Assembly: GCF_003672135.1 (NCBI RefSeq)
Contig: NC_039508.1
Span: 13,465,945 to 13,529,944, forward strand
Length of the DNA stretch: 64,000 nt
Direction of reading: 5' to 3'
Source: Ooceraea biroi
Taxonomy: Eukaryota > Arthropoda > Insecta > Hymenoptera > Formicidae
Both the position numbers and the translations under genes were made by a program. Shown in pieces: positions 37,301 through 49,339 of this stretch. Under the pieces are notes generated by a model. It was given only the letters and a program-made list of their open reading frames with translations. It was not told the DNA's origin and did not search any database. Numbering within the stretch: position 1 is the first letter of the stretch; each line of letters begins with the position of its first letter.

Positions 37301-40300
37301 TCAACAGCGCGAAAGTCTCAAATTTTTCTCACCTTTAATAAACATCTGCACATTGCGCACACAACACACACATAGACATGTGCTCTAAAATCAAATTAAA
37401 ATCAAATTCTACTCATTTAAATTAAATTTCGGGTTGTCGCACGAAGACGAAGAAGGGTCTTCTAGGTTAAGGATCCTGATGCGGTTTCGAATCTCCAAGA
37501 TCGAAGAAGCGAAGGAAGAAGAGCACGAAGAAGAGACGCGAGCAAACGGACAGGAGTTCGGGAGGGAGGGACCCAGGAGGTTGACGAGAGAGAACGTAAC
37601 GGGGAATGCGCGCGGGTCGCTCGCCTGGAATTAAGGCTCAGCAGGAATGAAGGATGGAGGACGGAGAATGAGGATAGGAATGGTCGAACCGGGAAGGGCG
37701 GAGGGACGAGCGGGGCACCGGTAGAGAATGCCAGAAGACGAGACGACCGTTCTCCGCTGATGGATGGAACCGTGCATCCCCAATGGCGCCGATGCCCATC
37801 GACGCGCTTTGTCCCCCCGTTACGACGACGGTACCCCGCGTTCCTCGACGGCCGATTGTCGGACAACAAGTGAAATCACCTAACACCACCGACGTCGCCG
37901 CCAATGGCGCGCAGGGAGGAACGTCCAGTTTTTCACGATGAGACAAGTGTCGCCCGACACCATTGCCCCCCTCGCGAAAACCACGTTCACGAGTGCTGCC
38001 TGCGCCAGAGACTTGTGACTGCTGACATGCTTCCAGTCTGAAGGAGAGCGGACTCGAGCGATATGCGCGTACCTCATAGTTTTGCCCCAACCCTGTCGTG
38101 GAGATTCTTGATAGTAACGCCATGTGAAGTGTACGTGCAGCCTCACGGCCATGAAAACACAGTCATTAATCTGGGATCACGGAATATCCCTGCCGTCCCG
38201 GGAATGGACGGGAGTCTCATCAGCGCCGACGAGCATTAAGATGGCAAGGCATCAGATTATGATTACGTTACGATTGTCGGTTATTAGTTATTAAGCATAC
38301 GGCGAGCGTTATGGTCGCTGGCTTCCAGGAAGCCCTGTGTACCGAAAGTCTCAAGCTACGGGGCCCAATCGGGGCCGCCTTGCGCCCTCGTCAAAGCTTA
38401 ATAGAGTTTATTGTTTTACGACCCAATTATAGATTACTTTTACGAGGCGACTGCTCCGGCCGCGTATACAGGCTAATCGTACGTTTCTAATGAATCTAAC
38501 AAAAAAGCCTCACAAATTTCCTGCCGCGTTTTTCCTCCCCTGCGCGTCCCTCCCCCACCATTTTACCACCATTAACTTCTACCCCGATCCATTCTCGCTA
38601 CAAATTTTATCTTCCCTCCTTCGCGCCCCCATTCTCTCCTCTTCTTTCACTTCCCGTGATTCCTTTGACCCGTGATTCCTCGCGTTACTTATTTTCGTCG
38701 CGTTTAGTTCGTCTTCATATCGAATCTCGCGCATCAAGCGTTCTACGCCTACGCGTTTATGTCTGCGATGGCGTTAAAATCTCAGCTGCTATCAGAGGCC
38801 TTTTCAGTTCTTTATAAAGAGACAGTTTCATGCGCATCTGTACCCGAAAGGCAACGAGAGAGACGACGCAGCGATGTTATCGGTGAAGGAGTTGAGAGAG
38901 ATATTTCGTAGTTTCACCACGTTTTCGGTTTTCGTGCGGCCGAAAGCAAAGGGAAAGGGGATCCTCATGCAATCGTGCCTACCCTCCGTCCGTCTCCTTC
39001 TCTCGTCGGAACGTGCACCGGAAACCCCTGCGGGGGCCACGGCGCTTTATCTCGAATGCATCTGACACCCGCGCCTCATTCTCCACTTGCACAAGAAGGC
39101 ACATCCACGAAAATGTGCGCGCATCTTGCACGTGCGCGCGTACGCTTCGCCATCTTCCCCCTCGTAGCGGACAGGTCGAGGTCACGAGAGAAACTGCTCT
39201 GGCCGGTTTTCTGGAAGACAAAGGTGCGACTAGCCGGAAATTGAAACTCGTAGTTGCCTCTTCATTCGGATACACGCGCGTTCTGACGGAATGAACAAAA
39301 CGTGAAACACAAAAAATTTATTATTCAAGATGCTATTTTCGACAAAACTGAACACATACGCTCTTCATGATGTACATCGCGCTAGAATTCGTGAGTGTGA
39401 CAAAGAGTAACGTTACACCGCGTTCACGCATTGCATCCCCGAACACCAGTCTCCCACGGGAGACGGGGAGCAATAGAGAGATCGTTTGACCACGGTCAAC
39501 GTTGAACGCCGGTTTTATCGGGAAGGGTGTCGAGAAGATAGACATCGCCAGGGAATACGGTAACCAAAGCGAAAGATCACCGCCACCGGGCAAGATAAGA
39601 TCTCACCAGCCACGGCAATACAGATCGTTTACCGGCCGATCGAAGATTGCTGCGGATACCTTTTGCGCTGGTCCCTCCGGTATCGCTCTGCGTAGATGCA
39701 ATTAGATCCGTCCACCAGTAGTCGGCACGAACAAAAGACTCGGACGATTTTGGGTCGAGCCGCACGAAGGAAGGGACAATTCCGAAACGGTCGAATCAAT
39801 CCTCGTGTCCTGCGATCCCGCTGATGACAGTTCGATGTACCTGCGATTCCTCCGGAGATCTGACAAGGACAAGACGAGAGAGGAGCGTTGCATTCCGAGG
39901 AATCGTAAAAGCAAGCGCATCGTAAAAGCGCAGAGAGGAAGAACTTCAAAGCAGTATTTAAGAAGCTGTGTCATGACGACGCTCTTCCATCACTCGTTGT
40001 TTACGAATTCGGAGAGACGGCGTTATTCGCGTCAGCGAAACCGCTCCTATTAAATCGGCGTGCGGTTTCGCGTGGAGGAACAGGAAACGCGACGCGTAAA
40101 ATACCACCGAGTAGGTCTTCCCGCGCGCGTTTAATGGCAAAGATCGACGCGCGGACACGCAGCGGCGCGGCGGTTCTCAAAGGAACGGACATTCGCGAGC
40201 GGGACGAGGGCGGTCGTCGAGGAGGGAAGACGAGCAAGAAGAAGAAGAAGAAAAAGAAAAGATGGCATAAGAAGAGAAAAGACGAGAAAGTCGGACGATA

Positions 40301-40436
40301 AAGAGAGAGACGGAGACGGAATGTGAGGAAAAGGCGTAAGCCAGAAGGTCCTTAGCCGGCACGGAGATCGGCCTTAATTAACTCCAAGTCGACGAGGAGG
40401 AGAGCTCGTTTGCGAGCGCCGATTGCCGGCGATCCA

Positions 40437-40462
40437 CGAAGACGACGACGACGACGACGACA
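40437..40462. repeat. (CGA)n trinucleotide repeat
   Basis: An uninterrupted run of about eight GAC units within a GC-rich, two-strand-open stretch. Overlapping frames read poly-Arg, poly-Asp or poly-Ser/Val and are not called genes. Confidence 0.8.
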
Positions 40463-41049
40463 ACTTGGTCGACGACGCGGACGAGCACGAAGACGAGAGA
40501 CGAGGAGAAGACGACCGGGATCGGGAGAGCAGGGACCTCTGGGTGGTCTTTGGGTGGCCGGAGATTCCAGTTTCTCGATAATTGGTCGAGCTGTTTCGAC
40601 ACCCGACCACACCAAGCCGCGAGTATGAGGAATAAATCGAAAACGCGCGCGCGCGCTTCTCTTATGGCCTTCTACCTACCTATGGTAGGGTCCCGGGGGC
40701 AAGGGCGAACGGCCGGGGGCAGATGCGCTCATATGATACCAGAGCCGACGACACTCGAAACGACGCCTACCTACGACCGTTATAGCGCCAGCCTGTCGAA
40801 AGGAGTGGCACAATTAATTTGAGACTAACGCCGCGACGGAGATGCGATCCGACTGGATGCCCGAACCTTATCGCGAAAGGGACTCGGACCGATCTGATGG
40901 ACGAGGCTAAAAATCAACTTTTAGCGTTCAGGTTCAGGTTTACGCATGTTACGCTCTGAAATGATAAGAGGCACGTCATATGTTATTTATTCGAGAATTA
41001 TTTATTTATTATTATCCAAAAGTGTTACAATGTAAAAATCAGCAATTTA

Positions 41050-42334
41050 TTGGGTTCTTCGGAAAGTTATTTCGTTTTTTCAAGGAAAAATGAAAGGCGG
41101 TTTTTTCATATTTAGAAAAAATTTTATTCAGTGATGTATTGGCCATTTTGTTCCACTACCTTTCGCCATCTTTCTGGCAACTTTAAGATTCCACGCTCAT
41201 AGAAGTCCTTCTCCTTATTGACAAAAAATTGAAGCAAGTGATTTTTGACGCCTTCATTTGAATCGAAGTTTACATTGTTCAAAGAATTTTGTAGAGACCG
41301 GAACAAATGGTAATCGGATGGTGCCAGATCAGGAGAGTATGGTGGGTGTGGTAGCACATCCCATCCAAGCTGTAAAAGCTTCTGGCGAGTGACCAAACTT
41401 GTGTGTGGTCTGGCATTGTCGTGATGGAATACGACACCTTTCCTATTCGCCAATTCTGGTCGCTTCTGCTTGATGGCAGCATCCAATTCATCCAGCTGAC
41501 GACAATACACTTTCGAATCAATCGTCTGGTTGCTTGGTAGTAGCTCGAAAAATACGATTCCCTTCCAATCCCACCATACAGAAAGCATGATCTTCTTTTG
41601 ATGAATATTTGCCTTGGATGTCGATTGAGCAGGTTCATCTTGCCTGGACCATGATCGTTTTCGCTTAACATTGTCGTAAACAATCCAGTTTTCATCTCCA
41701 GTTATGATTCGCTTCAAAAATGGTTCATTTTCTTCACGTTTCAACGATGAATCGCAGATGGTAACGCGTCGAATCAAGTCAATTTCCTTTAAATTGTGTG
41801 GAACCCAAATATCGAGCTTTGAAACGAATCCAAGGCGTTTCAAATAATCGTAAACGGTCGAATTCGATAAATTTAACTTTTCAGCAATTTCGCGTGTTGT
41901 TATGCGACGGTTTGCATCCACCAGAGCCTTTATTTTCTCGTCATTAGCTTTAATTGGCCGACCTGAACGTGGTGCATCTTTCAAATCGAAATTTCTAGTA
42001 CGAAATTTCGAAAACCAATTCTGATACTGACGTTCACTCAATACATCTCCGTACACGGTACACAATTTTTTTCTCGCTTGCACTGCATTTTTACCCTTTC
42101 GGTAGTAAAAAAGCAAAATATTACGAAAATGCTCACTTTGATTTTCCATGTTTGATGTGATGCCAAAAAACAATTACTTGACAGATCGCAACACAATAAG
42201 ATACTAAATGACGTCTGAAATGTCAGTTGTCAAAATATAAAACGAATTTGCCGCTTAGAGTAAGGTTAAGTATCGAGGAACGCGACTAACGACATCGCTT
42301 TGTGAAAAACGAAATTACTTTCCGAACAACCCAA
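41050..42334 (-). mobile_element. Full-length mariner transposon (1285 bp)
   Basis: The element is flanked by TA (41048-41049 and 42335-42336). It has 30-bp terminal inverted repeats (41050-41079 and 42305-42334) beginning TTGGGTT and matching at 28 of 30 positions. Its length is the normal 1.3 kb for mariner, and it encodes one uninterrupted transposase on the minus strand. Nothing in the element looks decayed, so it is either recently active or young. It sits in AT-rich intergenic sequence. Confidence 0.95.
41124..42149 (-). CDS. mariner transposase, DD34D, apparently intact
   Basis: This enzyme cuts and pastes its own element at TA sites. I chose the ATG at 42149 (MENQSEHF..., 341 residues) because it matches the usual mariner start; an in-frame ATG at 42173 would add eight residues. 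Numbering from 42173, the order is: two N-terminal helix-turn-helix regions (about 10-60 and 75-118) that bind the inverted repeats, the WVPHNL linker at 123-128, and the catalytic triad. The triad is D160 in TGDEN, D252 in HHDNARPH and D287 in YSPDLAPSDYHLF, with exactly 34 residues between the second and third Asp. TGDEN instead of the common TGDEK is the only notable variation in a motif. No stop or frameshift is present over the full family length. The sequence resembles the mellifera/capitata-type mariners of insects; the subfamily is from memory and less sure than the family. Confidence 0.93.
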   Translation of the reverse strand: MENQSEHFRNILLFYYRKGKNAVQARKKLCTVYGDVLSERQYQNWFSKFRTRNFDLKDAPRSGRPIKANDEKIKALVDANRRITTREIAEKLNLSNSTVYDYLKRLGFVSKLDIWVPHNLKEIDLIRRVTICDSSLKREENEPFLKRIITGDENWIVYDNVKRKRSWSRQDEPAQSTSKANIHQKKIMLSVWWDWKGIVFFELLPSNQTIDSKVYCRQLDELDAAIKQKRPELANRKGVVFHHDNARPHTSLVTRQKLLQLGWDVLPHPPYSPDLAPSDYHLFRSLQNSLNNVNFDSNEGVKNHLLQFFVNKEKDFYERGILKLPERWRKVVEQNGQYITE

Positions 42335-42336
42335 TA

Positions 42337-45300
42337 CATCTATTTATCAATTAAAACACGCCGAGGATTTGTTCTTCTTTCGCTCTGAATTTTCTCGATA
42401 AATCAAGATGGAATTGCCTCGATTGACTTTGTTATGTTATCGCATTCGTCACGAGGATCGCGTTCTGATCGATCGGGCTGGTCGGTGGAATCGCTCGACA
42501 GTAAGAAGACATCTCCGGCCGCTTTTAGGATGAATCGTTCGAGGGTGGCTCTCCTCAATGCACCGGCGGCGCAGCTGACTCATCTCTGTCTCAAATACTC
42601 GGGGCTGTATCGGTATCACCCCATGCGTTGTCGCGTCTCAGTCACCCTATGATTGTCCCCCTGTCTTCCCGCAACAACTCCGCCGTATGTGTTCGTAACA
42701 TCCAGCAGAAGCATGCGAAACTTCGTCCGTTCCTTCCCTCACCTTCGTCCACCCAACTTGTCGAGGGCGAGTAATGCGCGTTCAGCCCACCCCACGATTC
42801 AGCGGGGTGACCGTGGGGCCGCGTTTATTCGCTTGTGAAATTAGTGCTGGTTTTGTCATGTTTAGGTGACCGCCGGCGAGGGTTTCTCGGACGATCCGCG
42901 AGAAACGATACCTCGTCACATACGGTCCGTTGATAGTCGCAGTATTGCTCAAGTAGAAAGGATACGAAATGTACTTTTTTATATCCTGTAGGTACTATTA
43001 AAAAACAATTTCTCAATCTAACCAATTATCAAATCTGTTCCACTTTTTCTATCGAGAAAGTGGTACGTCGTACTTCTACCAAACAGATTTCTCGCAGTTG
43101 TAGAATCAATCTTGATCCTTTTTTAATCTCTGACATTATTATTTAAGTCACGAGATTTATCGCCACGCTGTGAGCATCGGCATCGCACTCCCGATAAAAG
43201 AGACATCCCGTCGGAATCGTGGATTTTTTTTCTGTGCCGAAGTCCTCGCAAATTTCACGGACCGATGTCGTTTCTGTCGAGATCGGCGATCGTGCTGATG
43301 ACGTGAGTCAATTGTCACGCGAGCCGTGGCTTAATCCAATCGACCGGCGACGCCCTTAATGCCGGATTTCGTCGGGCTCGCCGCTCTTTCTCCTCACTGG
43401 TCTCTTCGTTCGCGCTCTCGCTCCTACGCGCCGTCGAGCGTGCCGTCAAAAAGTGCGAAAGCTTAATTGGAGGAATTGGATCTTTCACTCGGCTGCTCGC
43501 AATCAGATGATCCCCGCAGTTTAGATCGTCGAATCGGCCATGCGGGACGCGCGCGGTCCGACGTAACCGACGCCGACCAAGTGTCTCGCCCGACCATAAC
43601 GGGCTTCCCAGCTTCTGGATTATATGGAGAAGAACTATAGACAACTTTATACGACTGGTCGGTCGCGCCGTTTTCCTTAAAGCGACTCACATCGCGTCCC
43701 GAGATCATCTGATGTGATGAATGAATGATACCTGTGAATTGATGATGACGAGTGATACTCGGAATATAATACTTTTGATGACATTTCGCCTGCAGAAGAT
43801 CTCTCGTAGAGCGAGGCTTTATAATTTAACGTTTTTATGTACCTGCAAAATCAGAATCAAAAATTCCTGTCAAACTTTTCAATCCAGCGGAATTTTTAAT
43901 CCAGCGTCCAAAACCACGCGACGTTTTTACACGCGTGCGTTTTCTCTCAATTTCAGGACCGAGTATTCGTGCAGAACCAGCCCAGCTAGGCTATCCAGGA
44001 GCTAACGATTACACGCGTTTTTGTTTCCGGATGGGTAACTGTCCGTAGGATGTTTCACTCGGCGTACATTTCACTGTGCGTTATCTTCCCTTCCAAAAAA
44101 CGTCGTGCACCAGCACATGTCGGCTCGTCTTTCATCAGGAGACTCGCTGCTCACTTTTCTATCGCTATCAGTAATCGAAAGCCTTATGGAAATATCATTT
44201 GACTTTACCCTCCTAAGCCTCTTCGGCCATCATCGAAATCCTATTACAACCGTGTGAAAAATATGATACGCAAGTGTCGTAATATTTACAACTGCTACAA
44301 ACTGCCCAAATGTTTCGTTATCTGATTATTTCAGAATTGTATTATGACGATGTATGTTTACTCACAGAGAGCAAAGTTAGGTTGAAAGATACGATCTGCC
44401 CCAAGGCGTCATCGATATCGCGCGACGAGATTCGAGCTACCGTGAGATTCGTTTTAATTGTGGATCGATTTCGCAGACGGCGATCGCCAACGTCGAAATT
44501 CATTATCTCCCGTTATCTCGGCTCGTATCCCCGTCAACGGGAACGTCGGTTGTAAACACCGCTTTTTAACTACTCGCATTACGCGCCCCGACAGCGCACT
44601 CCTTTCCCGACTCGGCGTAATTAAATATGCGCGGGATCGCATACGAAATCGCGATTTGCAGGAAAATACAACGAGATTATTAATGCAGAGCGGAATGGAA
44701 TATAGTCAGATTACGTGCACCGACGAAGTTCGCGAGGTACCAGACGCATCTCTCGATAGGAAGAAATAACCACGGAATCTTTCTGCAGATATCTCCCCTG
44801 AATAAATTTGTATGTATTTTTATTTGAAATCTCATATTCACTGTGATCAAAGTACATTGCAATAGTCGCACGTGAATGCGAAGACTTAGAGATGAATCTA
44901 TAAACGTTCAATGTTCGGAATAGCCAAATGTTCGGATTAGCTGCAGAACGAGATCGTCTTAGATAAATAATTAATATCAAAGCAAGGAAGATCCTTGAAG
45001 TGATACGATAATGTCGCGTCGTAATCTCGCATTTTGCGAGCAGAAATTTTTCTTCTTTCCGGCATTCGAGACTGATCCTGTCGGGAGATATGATCGGCCC
45101 GAAGGCAGTGTCGATGCCAGGATGTTCAGGTAGAGAGAAGGCGCGGAGCAGCTGTGTCAGTCTCACCTGTTGTCTCTCGCCCTAATTATAGCCTACCTGG
45201 ATATAAAAGCGACAATATATGTAAATGTATATGTATATATCCATACTCGTGTGCACATCGGTAGTGCGCGCGTACCGTTGGGTGGACAAGATTTATCGGC

Positions 45301-48083
45301 TCGTTTAGGCCCCCATCGCGGGACCGTACGAGAAATTAGCCAGTGCTAAAGAAATATTCCCTTAATGCCGTTAGCACCTTCCGACTTCGTAGCTGCGTAA
45401 CATTCTATGAATTTTAATGACATCCCGAAGAATTTCTCAAAGTTGACCGATATTTTAGCTCGTTACGTGCGCCTGTGCACGTGTTTGTCCCATTCGTATG
45501 CGCGGGTTACGCGATCACACAGCAATTTAACAGTGGCACCTTCTACCCGTGAGATCCATAGTTCGCGATAATGAAATCAAGCTGTCGCTTTGCCGTTCAC
45601 TTCGGCAGTTCCACGCGCGCCGAATCATAACGTTTCCAATTGCAAGCAATTTCGCAAGATGCATCGTGTCACTATCGATGCATAGTGGTCTCGGTATACG
45701 TGATATACGTGACTACAGGTGCATTAAAATGCAGTAGCGATTGCGGATAATTCAATGCTTATCGCATATTTTCCACGTAGAACGTCGAAGGTAGCGCTTT
45801 ATTATGTATTATACGTGTTCGATAAAAACAAGGAGAAAGAAAGAGAGAGAGAATAAAATCCGCATTGGCGATCGTGAGGTAAATTCTCGTGTGAGTAAGC
45901 AACATTGTAGATCATCCATCGATTAGTATCTCCCTTTCGTACCGAGAAAACGGCGCGGCACGTACAGCCGCGTTATCCGTAACCGATCTTTACACACAAC
46001 GCTTAGCGGATAAACTCTACATATCATGAAAATGCAGCGATTCTAATTACATTCCTAAAACTCTATCTGCGTCTATTATCGAGCGGCATCGATAATGACA
46101 CACTTTGCGGCAGGTGTACTAATAAACGCGACTGATTACAGGTAATGTATTCGAATATCGATTCGTCGTTATGATTCGGATCTTTACGTTCTTCGCGTGT
46201 AGCTCGCATAGAGACACAGAATGCCTCTTGATATTCACAGAGGAAGCGTTCCCCTCTCTCGAATATAAAGATACAAGCTTCATTAAAAGCCCACGGATAC
46301 CGTCTCTAATTAAATCATAAGAACACAGCACCAATGATTAACACGCATGGATGATTGCGGTGTTGGCGCGGTACGCTTTTGATATATTATTATGTTATGC
46401 ATACGCGATTCCGATAAGGGACGGTGAATTATCGGCGTTCAGGTGTCCGTCGTCCGTCCTTTTCGTCCAATTTATTCGCAATCCATCACGTAGTCGCACG
46501 AACGTGCATAATTACGAGACGGGGGGCTCGAGTTAAACGGCCGAGTTCATAACTCACCGCTTATCGTTTTTTCTCGCGCGACGAAGCTAACGAGCGATTT
46601 CATTATGTGTATGTGGCTAACGATAAAAGAAGAGGAGAGAAAGAGACAAATAGAACTGCGCGCATCGTCTTCGTCGGCATCCTCGTCGTCGTTGCTATCG
46701 AACGAGGTGTCTGTTACCTGTCCGATAACGCAGATGGTCGCGCGTCCATCGGACAGCTCTTGGACACGTTGCGTTTCCAAGGCTTTCTCGCCCGCATATC
46801 CTTCGGCGGGAAAATAAAGGATACGAGCTAATCGCTCGCGCGCGCGCGTTCGTACGCCTATACTACCTGAATAAATACATACCCGTAGCGCATACACGAG
46901 CGCGCGGAGCAGTTGAAGATATTAATCGCGCATGTCGGTGCTTTGCATAATTTTGTAATGCATCCCGTCAACGGTCGATAACATCTTTCGCACGGCCATG
47001 ACGACCATGGCGCGGACTCGCCACTCGCGGGAAAACGCACGTGTGGGCGTTTCGTGCATTCGCGCGCGGTCGGTGTCGTTTCTCCGTGCGTACGGACTGC
47101 GCGAGTCGAGCCAGCTTGTAAGTCGTCTAGGACTGAAACGACCGAGACTGCAGCCACGAGTCGTTTACTAAGTAAAACGCAAAGTTCCACCGGAATTGAG
47201 GAAAATTTGACTAATTTTTCGCGATTTTTCCGCGATATTCAGCGTGGGTGATCCGAAAATAAAATAAGAAACGAATGAATGAGGGAGCACTGCGTCGTTT
47301 TTCCATAAAGATGTAAAAATAGGGACGGATATCGGCATTCGCACACATATCGGCACGTAATTTAACGGAATAATCGCGCGATCGGTGCAAAATCAGCGCG
47401 CGACGGAACTCATGAAACATCGTCATTGCTGTGAACCACGCGATTAATGATCTATTTCTCTAACGATGGTAGATGACCTCACTTATTAGCGGATAGCCGA
47501 CCCGCTGAAAAACCAGCGCCGCCTTTCGCGGCTGGCATCCTTTTTCAGCCGACTCCTTAATTGCCCGCTCCTAAAGATCAATTCGCTTCCACGAGTCGCG
47601 CACGCGAGTCTCCGATAATAAAGTGCTCGCGGGAATAATAATCGGCCGTACAAAGGATCCATTATTCAGACGAGGGGCGGAGGGGGAGACGAGGCGCGCA
47701 TCGTATCGTCGATAATCGATGCCGCCATATTCAGCAAACAAGTTGTCCCGATCCGCTCGGCGCTTGGCAAAAATTACTCGGACGGCGAATTTATTGCGGG
47801 GACACGTCGGGGGCCGCTCCAACGTCGTGTGAGGTGCGGAGACCCTCTCTCATCGGCGTGGGTCCGTTGATGACGGTGTCCGGACTGGTCTTATTAGGCC
47901 CACGCGACTCTACACCGTCCTCGCGAGAACTCGCGCCGCTCGTATACGTGTTGCCAGGACTTTTATCTTTGAAAGTTCGCGTCGCTGCGCTTTTAAACAT
48001 TTATCGGAACAGATGAGATCGTTATTACTACGATGACAATCTCCCTTAATTCACAAATGTTCGCACTATAAAAGCGTTGCATT
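42337..48083. other. Stretch between the two mariners, no supported gene
   Basis: No recognisable domain was found. One minus-strand open block (46866 to 46558) is bounded by a TTTATTCAG acceptor and an AGCG/GTGAGT donor, is acidic in the middle, and has coding-like codon starts. It has no start codon, homologous motif or partner exon, so it is noted only as a weak exon candidate. The rest is mixed composition with a GA tract at 45830-45855. Confidence 0.4.
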
Positions 48084-48085
48084 TA

Positions 48086-49339
48086 TTAGGAGTGTGATTT
48101 AGTTTTGAGGGTTTTGCAACAGATGGCTGTAGTGTCAGTTTGTTCCAATAGCTGTTTCCGATAACTGTTGTTTCTTACAGTGTTGACATTATCCATGACA
48201 TTTAGTAGCATTATAGCAATAGATGCAATAACAGTCGTGTTTATATCATCGTAAAAATGCAACTTCCGAAACAGCATTTTCGACATGCGTTGCTTTTCTT
48301 TTTTAATCAAAAGAAAACTGCGGCTGACGGTTATAGAATTCTTGTGGAAACTTATGGTGATTCTGCCCCATCAATTAAGACGTGTGAATACTGGTTTAGA
48401 CGCTCTAAAAGTGGTGATACTGATGTGAAGGACAAAGAACGCTCGGGACAACCAAGAAAGCTTGAAAATGCAGATTTGCAAGCATCATTGGACGAAAATC
48501 CAACACAATCCACTTCAGAACTTGCCAGAGCATTAAATGTTGATCGTACAACAGTTACCAAACATTTACATGAAATGGGAAAAATTCAGAAAGAAGGGAA
48601 ATGGGTTCGACATCAATTATCGGAAAGTGCCATTGCGAACCGGTTGAACATTTGCATTTCGTTGATCGCCAGGCAAAAAAAGAAGAGTCTTTTGTCTCGG
48701 ATTGTTACTGGGGATGAAAAGTGGATCTATTTTGATAATCCGAAACGCAGAAAATCATGGGTGGATCCAGGCGAACCATCAACATCCACTCCGAGACGCA
48801 ATATTCACGGTTGAAAAGTAATGCTCTGTATTTGGTGGGATAGTGTACTATGAGCTGTTAAATCCGCATGAGACTGTCACGGCTGATCGTTATCGACACC
48901 AATTGTACAAGTTGAAGCGAGCATTGGACCAAAAACGACCACCAATTGCGAGTAAACGACGGAAAGTGATTCTTCTTCGTGACAACGCTCGACCTCACGT
49001 TGCGTTATCAGTGAAAGAAACACTATTAGAGCTTGAATGGGAAGTCTTACCGCACCCCGCGTATTCTCCATGCGATTATTATTTGTTCCGGTCGATGCAA
49101 CACGCTTTAGAGGATACACACTTTCATAATTTGGAAGAAGTGCGAAAATTCGTCGACGAATGGATCAACTGAAAAGAAGAGTGATTTTATCGTGGTGGAA
49201 TCCATCTCTTGCCAGAAAGATGGGAAAAAGTTCTAGAAAACGAAGGAAAATATTTTGATTAAGGTATTCATTCATCATCATATTTAAATACATGCGTTTT
49301 TGAGCAAAAAAAACCCTCAAAACTAAATCACACCCCTAA
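48086..49339 (+). mobile_element. Decayed mariner transposon (1254 bp)
   Basis: A second mariner, unrelated at the ends to the one at 41050. Its 30-bp inverted repeats (48086-48115 and 49310-49339) begin TTAGG and differ by only one base, and TA flanks both sides (48084-48085 and 49340-49341). The internal transposase gene is broken. Well-preserved ends with a broken gene fit a copy that could still be moved in trans by a related enzyme. Confidence 0.95.
48257..49262 (+). pseudogene. Broken mariner transposase, mauritiana-like
   Basis: The coding trace begins MQLPKQHFRHALLFF and follows the Mos1-type layout: two helix-turn-helix regions, a WVRHQL linker (the usual Pro is Arg), then TGDEKW with the first catalytic Asp. 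Lesions in order: a TGA stop at 48812-48814; a net loss of about 11 bases near 48841-48845 just after the IWWD motif, which shifts frame; an in-frame loss of about 12 bases at 49071 that replaces the DLAPS part of the YSPDLAPSD motif by one Cys and shortens the spacing between the second and third Asp to 30; then TGA stops at 49170-49172 and 49182-49184. The natural stop is at 49260-49262. The deletions are judged against family consensus from memory. The protein cannot be active. Confidence 0.92.

Larger units (their letters stand above)
28151..41047. other. Gene-poor stretch, no supported gene
   Basis: Open frames of up to 192 codons (32099-32677, minus) are present but carry no domain and overlap GA-rich sequence. 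Contents: the diverged local duplication at 30.6/31.1 kb, GA-rich tracts (32160-32235, 37440-37580, 40200-40350), CT-rich sequence (38520-38650), AT-rich intervals (29040-29340, 32760-33080, 33420-33700, 34660-34960) and a (CGA)n run at 40437-40462. Confidence 0.45.

Noticed and set aside
41279..41695. 138-codon minus-strand frame inside the mariner
   Set aside because: Out-of-frame shadow of the transposase.
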